Assembly: GCA_026419775.2 (NCBI GenBank)
Contig: JAOPGA020001391.1
Span: forward strand, 52,378 to 116,377
From: Acrasis kona
Taxonomy: Eukaryota; Heterolobosea; Eutetramitea; Acrasida; Acrasidae
Direction of reading: 5' to 3'
Length of the DNA stretch: 64,000 nt
The notes beneath the pieces were generated by a model. It saw nothing but the letters and a program-made list of their open reading frames with translations. It searched no databases and was not told the origin of the DNA. The translations under genes and the position numbers were made by a program. This document shows positions 20,036 to 30,785 of this stretch, one piece after another. Numbering within the stretch: the stretch's first letter is position 1; every line of letters starts with the position of its first letter.

Positions 20036-20445
20036 AGCGTCGCTTTTTAAAAAATCTACAACAGTTGTTGAGTTGAATGACGATTGTGTCAATTCAACAT
20101 CAAGTTTGTAACATTCGCAGTCGCTGTCATCATCGCCATAGGATCCATTTTTTAATGTGGTGGAAAGCATCAATCACGGTTCATATCAATTTCAAGTTTA
20201 TTGCAACTTTGCGTTCATAAATCTCTCCAACTTCTAGTCCTTCCTCCGTTGTTTGCAGTTTGGATAATCATTCAAGCATTTCTCATTTAAATTCTGAGTT
20301 TTGCCAAACACTTGAATACTTCACAGCATAGCATTGTTGATGAGGTATTATAAATAAGTGTTCCGAGTTCTTCCTCAATGTAAGAACTAATGTCATCAAA
20401 AAAGCTAAGTTCAACGCACAAGTTTTCTACGTAGATCTAAACAGT
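20036..20445 (-). pseudogene. Interrupted coding remnant
   Basis: On the minus strand several coding-like blocks lie in different frames. One follows a good 3' splice site (TTAACTGTTTAG) near 20438 and reads VENLCVELSFFDDISSYIEE. A second, near 20230, reads EEGLEVGEIYERKVAINLKL. A third, ending at about 20036, reads NGSYGDDDSDCECYKLDVEL onward to a stop. I could not join all three with standard introns, so this is either a decayed gene or a real gene broken by sequence errors. No family recognised. Confidence 0.35.
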
Positions 20446-20466
20446 TAAGTCGATAAAAATTTTTAA

Positions 20467-20528
20467 TGTGTTTATTGATTGATATGATATATATATGTGT
20501 TTATTGATTGATATGATATATATATATA
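20467..20528. repeat. 29-bp tandem repeat, two copies
   Basis: The unit beginning TGTGTTTATTGATTGATATG occurs twice in succession with a 29-bp period (20467 and 20496) and runs into a TA-rich tail. It lies just upstream of the interrupted coding remnant. Confidence 0.85.
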
Positions 20529-20560
20529 ATATTACATGGAGGTTTTTGTAAGGAATTCAC

Positions 20561-20600
20561 AGGACTTCTGAAGTCCTCCTCTGAATCTTTTGAAAGATTC
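20561..20600. repeat. Two adjacent perfect hairpins
   Basis: AGGACTTC-T-GAAGTCCT (20561-20577) and GAATCTTT-TG-AAAGATTC (20583-20600) are perfect 8-bp inverted repeats with 1-2 nt loops, separated by 5 bp. Such twin palindromes are not expected in ordinary spacer DNA. They could be cruciform-forming element ends or RNA hairpins. The DNA from 20601 to 20860 holds only a short frame (near 20680-20775) of doubtful meaning. Confidence 0.7.
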
Positions 20601-20860
20601 CTAATACAATTTTTCCAAAAATATAATCTTTCTGTTGAGATAATACACCCAAAAAATCTGTATGATTGAGATTATAGATGGGCTCATGAAGGAAACATTA
20701 AGAGTTGTAGTAAGAATGCTTCTGGTAAGTGGCGGGCTCTTCCACACAATAAAAAGACATACTTTGATAAATAATTGTATTATTAAATGCCTATAATCTC
20801 TTTTTAGGATTTACATTAGTTCACTATAATAAAGGTACAGCCGAGTAGTTCATAGCTGGG

Positions 20861-21277
20861 CTAAGGGACCCATATACGTGATTTAACTGTAGGAACTGGG
20901 CCTATGGGCGTATGCTGCCTTTCTATATTCATTCTTTTACCCTGTGTTACTGTCTCCATTACAGAAGACGCATCGCTAATGTACGTTTCGTAACAAACAC
21001 TGTCTGTTTGCTCCTCTGAGTAATATATTATAGGGCTTGAGTTAGAAGTAGTAATAGGGCTGGCATTAATCGACTCAAAATGTAGGGGGGTTATGATCTT
21101 TTTAGTGCTTAGCTGGTGACTAGCTGAGTCAAATGATATTCTAGGAGTTTTCGCACAGCTCTTGATTTGATGTTGCAGCCGCTTGTTCTCGGCAGACAGT
21201 ATACAAACACTTTCCTCAAGCTTGCCAACCCTTAGGATTAGATTGTTCAACACCTCTAGCAGAACGTCGTTCTCCAT
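20861..21277 (-). CDS. Hypothetical 138-residue protein with N-terminal leucine-zipper-like helix
   Basis: An uninterrupted ATG frame of 138 codons. Residues 1-40 form a heptad-rich helix (LLEVLNNLILRVGKLEESV), and the rest is Ser/Thr-rich and probably disordered, ending in KSRIWVP. No known domain. Its neighbours are repeat-like and decayed, so it could be the small leading frame of a mobile element or a normal small gene. Codon use does not decide. Confidence 0.4.
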   Translation of the reverse strand: MENDVLLEVLNNLILRVGKLEESVCILSAENKRLQHQIKSCAKTPRISFDSASHQLSTKKIITPLHFESINASPITTSNSSPIIYYSEEQTDSVCYETYISDASSVMETVTQGKRMNIERQHTPIGPVPTVKSRIWVP

Positions 21278-21292
21278 TTTTCAAATTATTAA

Positions 21293-22060
21293 AGCTAAGA
21301 ACCAAGAGTCGTTTCAAGAGTACATTATAAAAAGACTCGGTTTCAAGCCAAAATTGGATGCTATACTAAAAAATACAGATTCTTCCCGTGAGATTCAGAT
21401 GTTGATGACTTTATATGCACCTTTATCAAGATATTACTCTATAAATGAATCTTAAACCGAATACTGCACCATTTAAAAAATTAGCTAGCTATTAATAAAC
21501 TTGATTGAATTCTCTCAGATAGATACAGAAATGATGCCCACGAGTGGATTAACAATACTAATGCTATTTAATCCGAAGCGATGGATATCATAATATTCCC
21601 TTTGAGACTAAGGCATAGTTAAATAGGTTCAAAAGACCTTATCGAAAGTGTAACATAGGGAGATTGTTCTTCAATAATAAGAGGTAGTTGTCAATATTAG
21701 AGCACAGCTAGGATATTTTAATAGATGAAAGGATTATTGCATGCATACAATACCGCAAAGCGTAGCCCTAAATTTACTACTAACCAAAAGCGTTTGTTTT
21801 TATTTAAGCCATGGCTATTTAGAGTGATCAGAATCGGAGCGATTAATACTGGACTCTACTTGTTAGACGATATCATTGAGTGAGAGCTGCACGTTTCTGG
21901 TCTAGATACATCATTCAATAGTAGAGCAGAAAATCTCTTAGGAAGCTGGAGTCGAAAGTGGTATTTGACCATGTTAGTTCCGCTTGTTCCAGTAGCTCTC
22001 GAATTCAAGCCATTTTTATCTAACATAGCTACTGTCCATGATGGGAGCTAGTATAATTAT
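21293..22060 (+). pseudogene. Decayed coding region, possibly from a mobile element
   Basis: Plus-strand blocks read well over short spans. One around 21293-21455 contains FQEYIIKRLGFKPKLDAIL. One from the ATG near 21724 contains FKPWLFRVIRIGAINTGLYL. One after an in-frame stop near 21880 contains SRKWYLTMLVPLVPVALEF. They are broken by stops and by changes of frame (about 21455-21720), without splice sites that repair them. I cannot name the family; a reverse-transcriptase or transposase origin is a guess. Confidence 0.3.
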
Positions 22061-22075
22061 CGATGTGTGTACGAA

Positions 22076-22297
22076 TTAGTTCTCTGTGTTAAGGGCTTGA
22101 TGTTGACCATCTCGCCAAACATCTCCTCCAAATCCTTTGTGACCTGACATATTCGAACCCGAAAGTCGGCGTGGCCACTTTTTGTTGATGCTTGTGCTCA
22201 TTGAGCCTTTAGTAGTGACCTGAGATTTATAAAGTCGAGCTTTCCTTACAGTATTGTTTTTATTTTGTGGATTTGGTTTTAGTGAAGTCATTGTCAT
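22076..22297 (-). CDS. Hypothetical small basic protein
   Basis: A 73-codon ATG frame encoding a Lys/Arg/Asn/Gly-rich protein (KKWPRRLSGSNMSGHKGFGG). No domain, signal peptide or membrane segment. It is divergent from the large gene starting at 22403, with 105 bp between start codons, which fits the compact bidirectional layout elsewhere. It may be real, but this cannot be settled from sequence alone. Confidence 0.4.
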   Translation of the reverse strand: MTMTSLKPNPQNKNNTVRKARLYKSQVTTKGSMSTSINKKWPRRLSGSNMSGHKGFGGDVWRDGQHQALNTEN

Positions 22298-22402
22298 TAA
22301 CGATATAATATAATTCTTCTATGAGCTCAATAGGTTTTCGCCACAATGTCGTTACTGGTAATTTGTAAACTCTTTTGATTGTGAATTTTTTGTAATGGAT
22401 TG

Positions 22403-25400
22403 ATGCACATGGATGGCTTTGATGACGACCTAACACATAAATACAAACTTTCTTTAAATAATGTTGTTCAGTCAGTTTTGAATAGATATCCAAAAACTTT
22501 TGATACATTAGAGGATAATGAAGTTATTGAAAATAGGAATACCGATCATGCACTCGATTATTATGGTGAAGATATTAATAATATTTCGTTGCAAATACAA
22601 GCTTTAAATACAGTCGATGATATCACCACATCCTCATCTAACGACAACAACACATTGAAAAACGTTGAGACATTAAACGATACTGAGGTTGAAAAAAGTG
22701 TAGATCAAGCTAATAAAGTTGGTCACTTCAATTACCCAAGCACACGTGAGTGGCTGGAGCAGAATCGTAAAGTGCGAGATCTGGAGAACCTTTCGAACAG
22801 CTTAGATGAGTTGGAGCACTACATACATCAGAAAGAATTAAAATTTCTTAGAAAAGTATGTGCCTATACCTCACCTGATATCGCCGATGCCGTTCTGCCC
22901 AAGTCAAAGTAAGTTTACATTTCTTTTATAACTAAAGTGACTTGAGAAAGTGGGCTTGATTCAGCACTCACATTGGTTCTTGACAAGGTAGCAAAATTCA
23001 TCACAAACGTTAGACACAATCAACCACAACTAACAATGAATTATACATTAGCCACTACCGATCAAGAGTTAATCGAATACGAACATGACACCATTTATAA
23101 CAAAAACGGCAAGAAAGTCTACGCAATTGAAATCGATCCAATAGACAGCCTTCATCATGGTGACGATTTTCATCAACATGTTCCACACATTATAACTGGC
23201 CGCAGCGAGCAAGATAAATCATCCAGATCAGAACCTTTAGTGATGAGCGGAGTGAGCATGCTTCCATCAGAGTGGAAGTCATTCCAAGAATACATACATT
23301 CCATCGTCATTGACCACAACAGTTCTAATGAAGAGAAGAGAAAAAAAGCAAACCTTCGCGCGCTTCGGCTACTATACGGTGCACCCGGTTACAGCGAGAT
23401 GCTACTAATGGACACATTCCCATCATCCTCAACTTCAACAACAACATCCATTCAACATTCAGAATGGTTCCAACAATACGCGAAATTAAACATTTCTCAA
23501 GAACCCAACCACCGCTCACTAACGGATCAACAATGGTCCGATCTAGAATCACTCGATAAGGAATTACAACTCACACAAAATCATCTCACAATCAGTCAAG
23601 ATGAAATTGACGTTCCATTGCCACCTTCATGGATTCCATTAACCAATCAAGATGATTCGAACAATGTAAGCAAAGACCAACAAACAACTTCTTCCATAGA
23701 GTCACTTACAAAAAAAGACACGAGATGGAAAAATGAGGAATTATTACCAACACTAAAATCAAACAACATGCCCACTTCATTTACTTTCATACGTACTAGA
23801 GCACAATTAGCCACCAAAAGAGCGCTTCAAAAAATGGATTGGATCAACTATCTCAACACAAAACCATCACTACCAGTCAAACATTTAAAACAAATTCTAC
23901 CAGCAGCAATCAACACATTACACCAAGCACAAAAAAGAATACGATCGACATTGGCACTTTTAACATTTCAATTACATTCATCATCAGGTGCATCGAATGG
24001 CGACAATCACAATTCACAAACATTACCAATTGCACTAAGCGATCTACAAACGATTGACGAATCACATTTAAATCGAAATCAATCCATTGAGTATGCATCT
24101 GGAATCGACGTCCATGCACAATTAAAATCCATCAGGGATCAATGTACCAAAATGATCAATGAACGCATGACCAAATTAAATTTACCGATCCCCGATGAAA
24201 ATCACATCAATCAACAAGATTTACAATTCGTTCGAAGGTTACAAAAAAAACATTCAATCGTTCAAAATGCAAATCAATTTCCTAATCAAAACCCATCCGA
24301 TGCAATTCAATCATCAAGAATGCAACATTTAAATCTACCGCCACCTCCACCTCCACTTCAATCATCAACAAACAACATCGCCGACGAATCATTAAAATCA
24401 TTAGAAAATGATTTACATTTACAAAATGAAATGAACCAATTGGATCAATTATTGGATCAACTCAATAAGGAATCTCGTAGAAATCTATTCGACAGTAAAT
24501 CACTAACCAATCAAGAAAAACAAGATTTGAAAGAGTACAATAAATTGAAACGAAATTATCAACAATTAACAAGAAGAGATTCATCATTAAAAACGTGGCA
24601 ATCGCTTACTATACGCGATAAAATCAAATTGGAGCAACAATACAAATCCAATTTAACATTTGGAGATTTGGAATCTAATTATAGAAATGTGGTGATGGGA
24701 TTAGCAAATCGAATGAGAGATTTACAATTTGCAGAATCAATTTTACACATTAAAAATGCATTATTATCCAATCAACAAATCAAACAAGATGATTTTAATG
24801 TTGAAGAATATGAATCGAAATTAAATGCACTCAATAAGAAATTCGTAGATTCGATTCGTCATTCGAACCAATTCGTTCAAAGCGAAGACATACAACCATT
24901 ATTGAAGAAAATGAAACAAGATGAATCTAAAGGCATTCAAATTTCGTTAAATGCCGAACAATACAAAACGTTATCGCTTCAATTACCAATCGATCAATTA
25001 GAACAATTATGTATTCAACAATCACAAATCAATCCCATCCTCATCACATCTCATCAATTTAAATTATACAACATTTGGTTCGAAATGGAGTATGTGAAAT
25101 TGATGAATTCGTATCATGATAAAATTCATCACGAATCAACGCTTACCGTTGCTCCAAGAATGTTAGTTCACGCGAATCAATTCACATCTTTGAATCTCCT
25201 ATCACAAGATTCAAATTCCATTCCAAATTTGACATTGGACGAATTTAACAAATTATCATCGCCAACTAATCACGACGAACCATTGTTTCCGGAAACACCT
25301 TGGACTCAATCCTTCATTTCTCTTCAATTGACCCATTTGCAATTACAAATCGAAAGGAGTAAATCTGTACGTTACGTACGTAACTACATGACTACTCAAA

Positions 25401-25852
25401 ATCCAATTACCGAGAGTTTCTGGAAAGGCATTTGGGAATTACCAGAACCTTTATGGAATTGGATACAAATTAGAGATGCTACTCTAAAAAAGAAATTAGA
25501 AATTATAGCGGAGGAACCGCCGCCTCAAGTGAAGAAGGTATTACCGGCACCTCCTCCACCTGCTCAGTTACCTGTTATTCCACCTATTGTTCAGCCGCCG
25601 CCGGCGAGACCTAACGCACCGCCACCTCCACCTATGGCACCGGTGTTACCGCCTGTGAGGATGCAGGTGATCGCGAGACCTAATTTACCACCACCGGTTG
25701 CTCCTCCTACGGTTCCACCTCCCGTGACCATTCCTCCGATTGTGGCACCTGGTAGAATTCCTGATAGGAATCAGAGAATTGTAAATGTAAATACGTTACC
25801 GAAAAGAGGGTTATTGAAGGATATTGAAAGCAGGTTGTTTGGTAATAAATGA
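22403..25852 (+). CDS. Large protein of unknown function with proline-rich C terminus
   Basis: Exons 22403-22908 and 22951-25852 join in phase over a 42-nt intron, giving 1135 residues. The N-terminal third is acidic and helical. The middle (about 170-950) is rich in Gln, Asn, Ser and Leu with several predicted coiled coils. A short proline run (PPPPPPLQSS) occurs near residue 630. Residues about 1030-1110 are a long proline-rich tract (LPAPPPPAQLPVIPP and similar), as in partners of profilin, SH3 or WW domains. The end (PKRGLLKDIESRLFGNK) is basic and helical. No catalytic or named domain is visible, so a scaffold role is only a guess. TTTTTTGTAATGG lies 6 nt upstream of the start. Confidence 0.75.
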
Positions 25853-25933
25853 AACATTTTTTGTCAGAGAATTTATTTTTGTGATTTTGAAACTGGTGAA
25901 GTTGTGTTTTGTAAGAAAAGTTTTTGTAAAAAC

Positions 25934-27032
25934 ATGACAGCACTTCTTCCTAAAGTAAAGAAGGTGACTCAAGATGCGATGAGTAATGGGTCTTTGAAGC
26001 CGTTAATCGTTGTATCTGATTTATTTGAAGATGTACACTCGGGTAGTAAGGTGAGAATCATGAGACCAAGCCTTCTCACTTTTAGTTTTGTATCAAAACA
26101 ATGAAAACAGGTTCTTTAAAAACGAGCAACTTGGAAAATAGAATAAGGGAGAAAAAGGAATTAATAGATGACACATCGAACAAAATCGCTTATGATGTCT
26201 TCAGACCGTTCGATAAAAATATGCTTGTCCATCAAATGTCGAATTATACACTTTTGTTGAACAAGTTCCCCGTTTTTCCGGAGCATTTACTACTGGTGAC
26301 AACAGAGTTTGCTAAGCAGACAGATCATTTAACAAGAGATGATTTTCAATCAGGATTAGAAGTGATGACCATGTTATTAGAGGACCCTGAATCAGATAGT
26401 TGGATAGGTTTCTATAATAGGTATCATACTTTGAAGTAACAAAACTGACTCCCATGATTAGAGGATTATACTCTGGTGCCAGTCAACCCCACAAGCACCT
26501 CCAATTCGTACCTTTATCAATTGAAGAAAGCATAAAAGATTATCCACTACCACTATTTACGTCCATCAACAAGCAGGCACAACAAAACAAAGAGCAGGTG
26601 GAAGAGTACCAAAACATTAAACACGCATTCAAGTCCATAAAAAACAAGACCGTGGATCAAATCTACGAAACGTACAAGGGAATGCTTCAAAAGCTTGATT
26701 TATGGGACGATAAGCAACTCACAAATTCAACCAGTGAGCCCATTCACATTGTTTGTGAGGTCAACCAACAGCAACATGAGGATAAACTTTCAAAAGGACT
26801 ACCTGTCGAAGAATACTTTATGGACGCATCTCCTCATATCCACCCATCCTACAACATTTTATTCACACATGACTGGATCTTGATCATTCCCAGAAGCAAC
26901 GAAAACTTTAATGGCATCAGCAGCAATTCTATGGGTTTCCTCTTTGGTTTATTCGTCAAAACAAGTCAAGAAAAGGAACAGATCAAAGAAATGGGTTGTC
27001 TAAACTTTTTAAAGAAACTAACCTTCAATTAA
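25934..27032 (+). CDS. ATP adenylyltransferase / Ap4A phosphorylase
   Basis: Three exons (25934-26050, 26086-26420, 26462-27032) join in phase through introns of 35 and 41 nt, giving 340 residues. The protein belongs to the HIT/GalT superfamily. It carries the catalytic HxHxQ motif in SGASQPHKHLQF, preceded by NKFPVFPEHLLLVTTEF, and a C-terminal region like yeast Apa1/Apa2 (HPSYNILFTHDWILIIPR). These enzymes phosphorolyse diadenosine tetraphosphate to ADP and ATP. Length is near the yeast enzymes (about 320). TTTTTGTAAAAAC abuts the start. The stop lies 12 bp from that of the convergent F-box gene. Confidence 0.92.
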
Positions 27033-27044
27033 AATATTTTTTAT

Positions 27045-28412
27045 TTACAAAACATGCAAAAATTTTGTGTTTATAATTGTGTATCCAGTCGCACACAAAC
27101 CAATTAATAACAATATAAATATAATCACGTATAAAGGAATAAATGTCGCCACGAAGGAAACGGATATAAATGAATCTAAGCGAAGAGAAAACAAAATCAA
27201 CCAAATTTGTACAGGAAGCAAAAATATTTCACAAACGGCCATCACCGCACCAACTTTTACAAAACGGAGTCGCCAAGGATGAACGGCCTCCAAACAACAC
27301 ACGCCAGGGAACAACAACAAGAGCGCATGCACCAACCACATTGGCGTAAATATGCTGCTCCAATAAGAGTCCAACGACGAGTCTAATTTACCACTAATGA
27401 GACCACATTGGATGCTCACCAATACATTAATGATCACTCCCACAATGTAACATCCCAAACTCCACTTCATGAGAGGCTTCCGAAGCAACGACCATTGCAC
27501 CATCGTATAGAGCGGCGCTGCAATATAAACGGCCGTGTAGAGATAAACCGGTACGAATGCCAGTCGAAATGACATGTTGGAATTGGGAAAGAATGGAACG
27601 ATTAGCAACCGTAGGTATAATCCCAAAAACATGATGGGTACCCATGCCAACCATCCCACCACCCAAATGGAAATGAAAGCCGACTCAAAGTATGTGTTCC
27701 ACTGTAATTCGAAAAATTGTATTAATTGTACCTTCTTTGCGTATTTGCTTTGTGGAACGAATAAAACGAAAATGATGGTCATGGTTACGATGAACACCAA
27801 GAATGGAGCGAATAGCAGAATCCACTCCGGAACGGATGAGTACCACAGGTTCTCAGGTGATGTTTGGATTTGTCCATCTAAAAATAAAGGTGCCATGATG
27901 GATAGGTAAAGTGCCCCGAAACATAAACTTAGCGGGATGAACAAACCGATGATGATGGCGGTCCATATCTGACAGTTCCGAATGTTCGATATGCGCTTGT
28001 GAAATTCCTCGAGGTGGTTGTGGGCATATTTCATTTTGAAGTAAACTCTTTTGTAATCTCCATCTATTTGTTCTACATTCTTTTTTTGATTGGTGTTGGT
28101 GAAAAAGTTTTGTAGCTCCCTTCTCCACATCATGTCCCCGCTGCTAACTTCTCTCCACCGCCGACATGTTTGCCCAACGGTAATGAGGTCACGGCTTTCT
28201 AAAAAAGAAAATGTATATAACAGTACGTCGTCATATATATCGCTTATATGCACGTCGGACGTTTGTCTGCTGCTATCATACATTATCGGCGGTGGGACAA
28301 TTATTTTAATTTTGATGTCATCTTGAGCCGTATCGTCTATAACGCCTGTTTCTCGGTAGACATTGCTTCTGTCTTGCCTGTGTGTTGAAAAGATGTCTCT
28401 CAACTCCCGCAT
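27045..28412 (-). CDS. F-box protein with multi-pass membrane domain
   Basis: This 455-residue protein has an F-box at about residues 58-100 (YDDVLLYTFSFLESRDLITV, then CRRWREVSSGDMMWRREL), which binds Skp1 in SCF ubiquitin ligases. About nine to ten hydrophobic helices follow (150-455) with short loops, resembling the TMEM185/Fragile-X-F membrane family. The combination suggests an SCF adaptor fixed in a membrane that recruits membrane substrates; this is inference. The stop reads TTGTAAATAAA and so may overlap the poly(A) signal. An upstream minus-strand frame (28413-28509, containing LWRDFPNLKSIIGIG) lies in a different phase and may belong to another or an earlier exon. Confidence 0.85.
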   Translation of the reverse strand: MRELRDIFSTHRQDRSNVYRETGVIDDTAQDDIKIKIIVPPPIMYDSSRQTSDVHISDIYDDVLLYTFSFLESRDLITVGQTCRRWREVSSGDMMWRRELQNFFTNTNQKKNVEQIDGDYKRVYFKMKYAHNHLEEFHKRISNIRNCQIWTAIIIGLFIPLSLCFGALYLSIMAPLFLDGQIQTSPENLWYSSVPEWILLFAPFLVFIVTMTIIFVLFVPQSKYAKKVQLIQFFELQWNTYFESAFISIWVVGWLAWVPIMFLGLYLRLLIVPFFPNSNMSFRLAFVPVYLYTAVYIAAPLYTMVQWSLLRKPLMKWSLGCYIVGVIINVLVSIQCGLISGKLDSSLDSYWSSIFTPMWLVHALLLLFPGVCCLEAVHPWRLRFVKVGAVMAVCEIFLLPVQIWLILFSLRLDSFISVSFVATFIPLYVIIFILLLIGLCATGYTIINTKFLHVL

Positions 28413-28657
28413 ATTTTTGATTATCTAAAAATTGTTTCATTCCAATTCCAATAATAGACTTGAGATTCGGAAAATCCCGCCACAGATCCGCTATATTATG
28501 AGTATCCAATGGCTAAGGGCACACAGATTATTTAGGATCGAAACACTATATTGATGAGAGTGGTGGTGTGTGTAAAAGGTATTTACAAATTGCAATCACG
28601 ACAAATAGTTATAACCGACATAACTCTCATCCAAAGGTTTTCTAGTTTTCTTTAACT

Positions 28658-28809
28658 TTAATCAATTGGAACAACCATTTTATCCGGAATAGTCATGTAC
28701 TCAGGGATATTAATAACTGAAGCTTCGGTTTTATTGTTTAGTTTTTACTCATTTTACACGAGTAACATTACCTAATAATCGAACTTTTTAATGAATTCAG
28801 GTGTAACAT
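28658..28809 (-). CDS. Candidate very short gene, structure unresolved
   Basis: The ATG at 28809 opens MLHLNSLKSSIIR, which ends at a GTAATG splice-donor-like site. A coding-like segment, TEASVINIPEYMTIPDKM, continues to a TAA at 28658. The two are separated by about 49 nt with donor and acceptor dinucleotides, but the phases do not match without a one-base correction. The rest of 28510-28898 shows nothing else. Confidence 0.22.
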
Positions 28810-28898
28810 GCAGTCTTATGGATAAATATATAAATAAATACTTTCAGTGCGTCAACCTCTAATTCTATTTTTATATCCTATTTTCAAAACAACACAAC

Positions 28899-29102
28899 AT
28901 GCTCAAATCATTGATTAGACCTGCACATACAATTAGATCCTTTTCCGTCTGTGCAAGACGCTTAGGAGTTAAAGGTAGTCCAGAAAACTCTCAAACAGGT
29001 TATGGAAACCACCCAAAGAACGAAGAAATGTTGAAGGATCAGAAAGACAACAAAGATCAACCCAAGAAGGAGGAGAAGAAGGAAGGAACAGAAAAGAAGT
29101 AA
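28899..29102 (+). CDS. Small probable mitochondrial protein
   Basis: A 67-residue frame. The first 25 residues (MLKSLIRPAHTIRSFSVCAR) form a typical amphipathic presequence rich in Arg/Ser without acidic residues. The remainder is hydrophilic, Lys/Glu-rich and ends in GTEKK. No family recognised. The frame is complete and intronless. Matrix import is predicted; the function is unknown. Confidence 0.6.
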   Translation: MLKSLIRPAHTIRSFSVCARRLGVKGSPENSQTGYGNHPKNEEMLKDQKDNKDQPKKEEKKEGTEKK

Positions 29103-29306
29103 TGTACTTTTATATAAACAAAAAGCTTTTAAAAGTTTTTGTGCATTGACATAATGCTTTCATCAACTGATTATTATCTGTAAGAAACAAGGTAGGTATG
29201 AAACGCCCATAAGTACACAAGCTATCACTTTCGGAATTAAAACGGAAGGAGTGAGTACTAAATATGCTTTATTAGTTTGCAATTCTTGCACATCGATTTT
29301 AAGAGT

Positions 29307-30074
29307 TTAGTGGTTTCTTTTTTCTTCACCAACATTATTACCCGATATATCTAGGAGCAACATTCCCAAAGGGTGGTCTACATCACTTACAGCCTTCATA
29401 AATTCTTCGAAGTCGAGAGATCCGTTGTTATCCAAATCAGTTGCTTTAAATATTACAGTTAGATGGTCCTCCAATACTCTTGCTCTATGGCTTGTATATT
29501 CATATCCACTCATTTTCGCCTGACCCATTGCAAATTTCTTAAAAAAGTCCACCATTTCCTCCTGTTTAACTTGACCACCACTATTATTTACGTCGAACAA
29601 ATCATATACCATTCGAACCATGTCTGTTGTACTACCACGTAGGAGATGACTAAGCCCGGCTGAGATTTCCATCAAATCAACATCTCCACTACCATCTACG
29701 TCAAATGCGTTATATATTTTTTCAAAAAAGAAAGCGTCGTATCTTTCTTTTATTACACGCTCTATTCCAACCAAGAAATAATGTTTTGTAATACCCTTGT
29801 TTCTGTTGTCACAATTCCTAAGGAACTCCAAAACTTCTTTCAATTCGTCTTCTGTTAGTTTTTTTGAGTCTGTAACGACTATTCGATTCATCATTCTGTT
29901 GATATCATCGTTTTGCTGACTTGATGATTTAGCTAGTTTTATTGTGCTTCTTCTCCTCTTGTATTGTGCTATCAATGCCTCTGAAGAAGCAGACAACAAC
30001 GCAGGTTTAGCTTCACATTCTATCACAGGTTGTGGATTGGATTCCAGAACGGCCGTAGAGCATGCCCCACCCAT
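29307..30074 (-). CDS. EF-hand calcium sensor, predicted N-myristoylated
   Basis: This 255-residue protein starts MGGACSTAVL, a strong N-myristoylation signal (Gly2, Ser6) with a palmitoylatable Cys5, so membrane anchoring is likely. Three canonical EF-hand loops are visible: DVDGSGDVDLME, DVNNSGGQVKQE and DLDNNGSLDFEE. A degenerate first hand probably precedes them, giving a calcineurin-B/NCS-like four-hand arrangement. I used the ATG at 30074 because the longer frame begins with TTG. It shares the tail signature DVDHPLGMLLL and overall order with the EF-hand gene at 52228-53055, so the two are paralogues. The partner is unknown. Confidence 0.88.
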   Translation of the reverse strand: MGGACSTAVLESNPQPVIECEAKPALLSASSEALIAQYKRRRSTIKLAKSSSQQNDDINRMMNRIVVTDSKKLTEDELKEVLEFLRNCDNRNKGITKHYFLVGIERVIKERYDAFFFEKIYNAFDVDGSGDVDLMEISAGLSHLLRGSTTDMVRMVYDLFDVNNSGGQVKQEEMVDFFKKFAMGQAKMSGYEYTSHRARVLEDHLTVIFKATDLDNNGSLDFEEFMKAVSDVDHPLGMLLLDISGNNVGEEKRNH

Positions 30075-30163
30075 ACCGTGCAAACCAAAAACAGTAGTTT
30101 ATTGTAAATAACTAACTTTAGGGTGAAGAGACTTTATCACACTCCGCGACTCCGCAATGGGAA

Positions 30164-30390
30164 CTAAGTCAGAATTTCAACGTTAAAATCAGAATCTAAT
30201 GTCTGTTCGACCTCCTCCGCTACGGATTTTGAGATAAGATCATTAAAATCCTCACCATGTTTTTAATTATCAATACTATGAATACCCCTCCCTACATGCA
30301 AGAAACAATCAAAAAGACTTTTTTGTATAGTGAATGACTATGGAATAACTCCGTAATAAGATTAATAACTGTAATGTAATTCTTCCACAT
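30164..30390 (-). CDS. Candidate small two-exon gene
   Basis: The ATG at 30390 opens WKNYITVINLITELFHSHS. A second coding block, DFNDLISKSVAEEVEQTLDS and on to a TAG at 30164, is in phase if an intron of 56 or 68 nt ending in GGTGAG is removed. The second block has convincing coding character (acidic, amphipathic). Roughly 50 residues in total. No family recognised. Confidence 0.35.
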
Positions 30391-30415
30391 GTTCGTTTAT
30401 TAATCAAAAATGGTT

Positions 30416-30664
30416 TCAATGCAATCCTTTCTTTTTGAGCGCATGCAAGACTAAATCAGTGAGATCGTCGTCCTCTTCCTCAAGGAGCTTCTGTACTCTT
30501 TTCATAACATTCTTCAAAGATGGTTTAAAACCTCTTATAACAACATCTGACATCGGCTTTTCTGCTTGCTCGATTTCATTTTTCGTTCTCATTGACAGAT
30601 TTATCTGCAATTGAGCCGTGACCAACGAAAGTATCACTACCAAACAAAACAGTAACAGCTTCAT
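30416..30664 (-). CDS. Small secreted protein
   Basis: An 82-residue protein with a clear signal peptide (LLLFCLVVILSLVTAQ) and a mature part of about 64 residues that is helical and acidic-basic (KRVQKLLEEEDDDLTDLVLH). No cysteines in the mature part, so not a disulfide-rich peptide. I chose the ATG at 30664; the frame extends upstream only via TTG. It could be a secreted signalling or antimicrobial-like helix, but nothing proves a function. Confidence 0.65.
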   Translation of the reverse strand: MKLLLFCLVVILSLVTAQLQINLSMRTKNEIEQAEKPMSDVVIRGFKPSLKNVMKRVQKLLEEEDDDLTDLVLHALKKKGLH

Positions 30665-30785
30665 CAGGTCACTAACGAAATAAAAAAATTTGTATGATGA
30701 TTGATGTGTCCACAATCAATTTTAATCGTTTACAAATTCGTTGACACTGACAGTAGGTTGTTCCAAAGACAGGGGAGGACTTCAA
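30665..30785. promoter_or_regulatory. Bidirectional promoter with GTTTACAAA element
   Basis: The 121-bp gap between the secreted-peptide gene (minus) and the sedolisin gene (plus) contains GTTTACAAATTCG at about 30728-30740, the palindrome-like form of the start-proximal element. Both products have signal peptides, so they may be co-expressed; this is inference. Confidence 0.45.
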
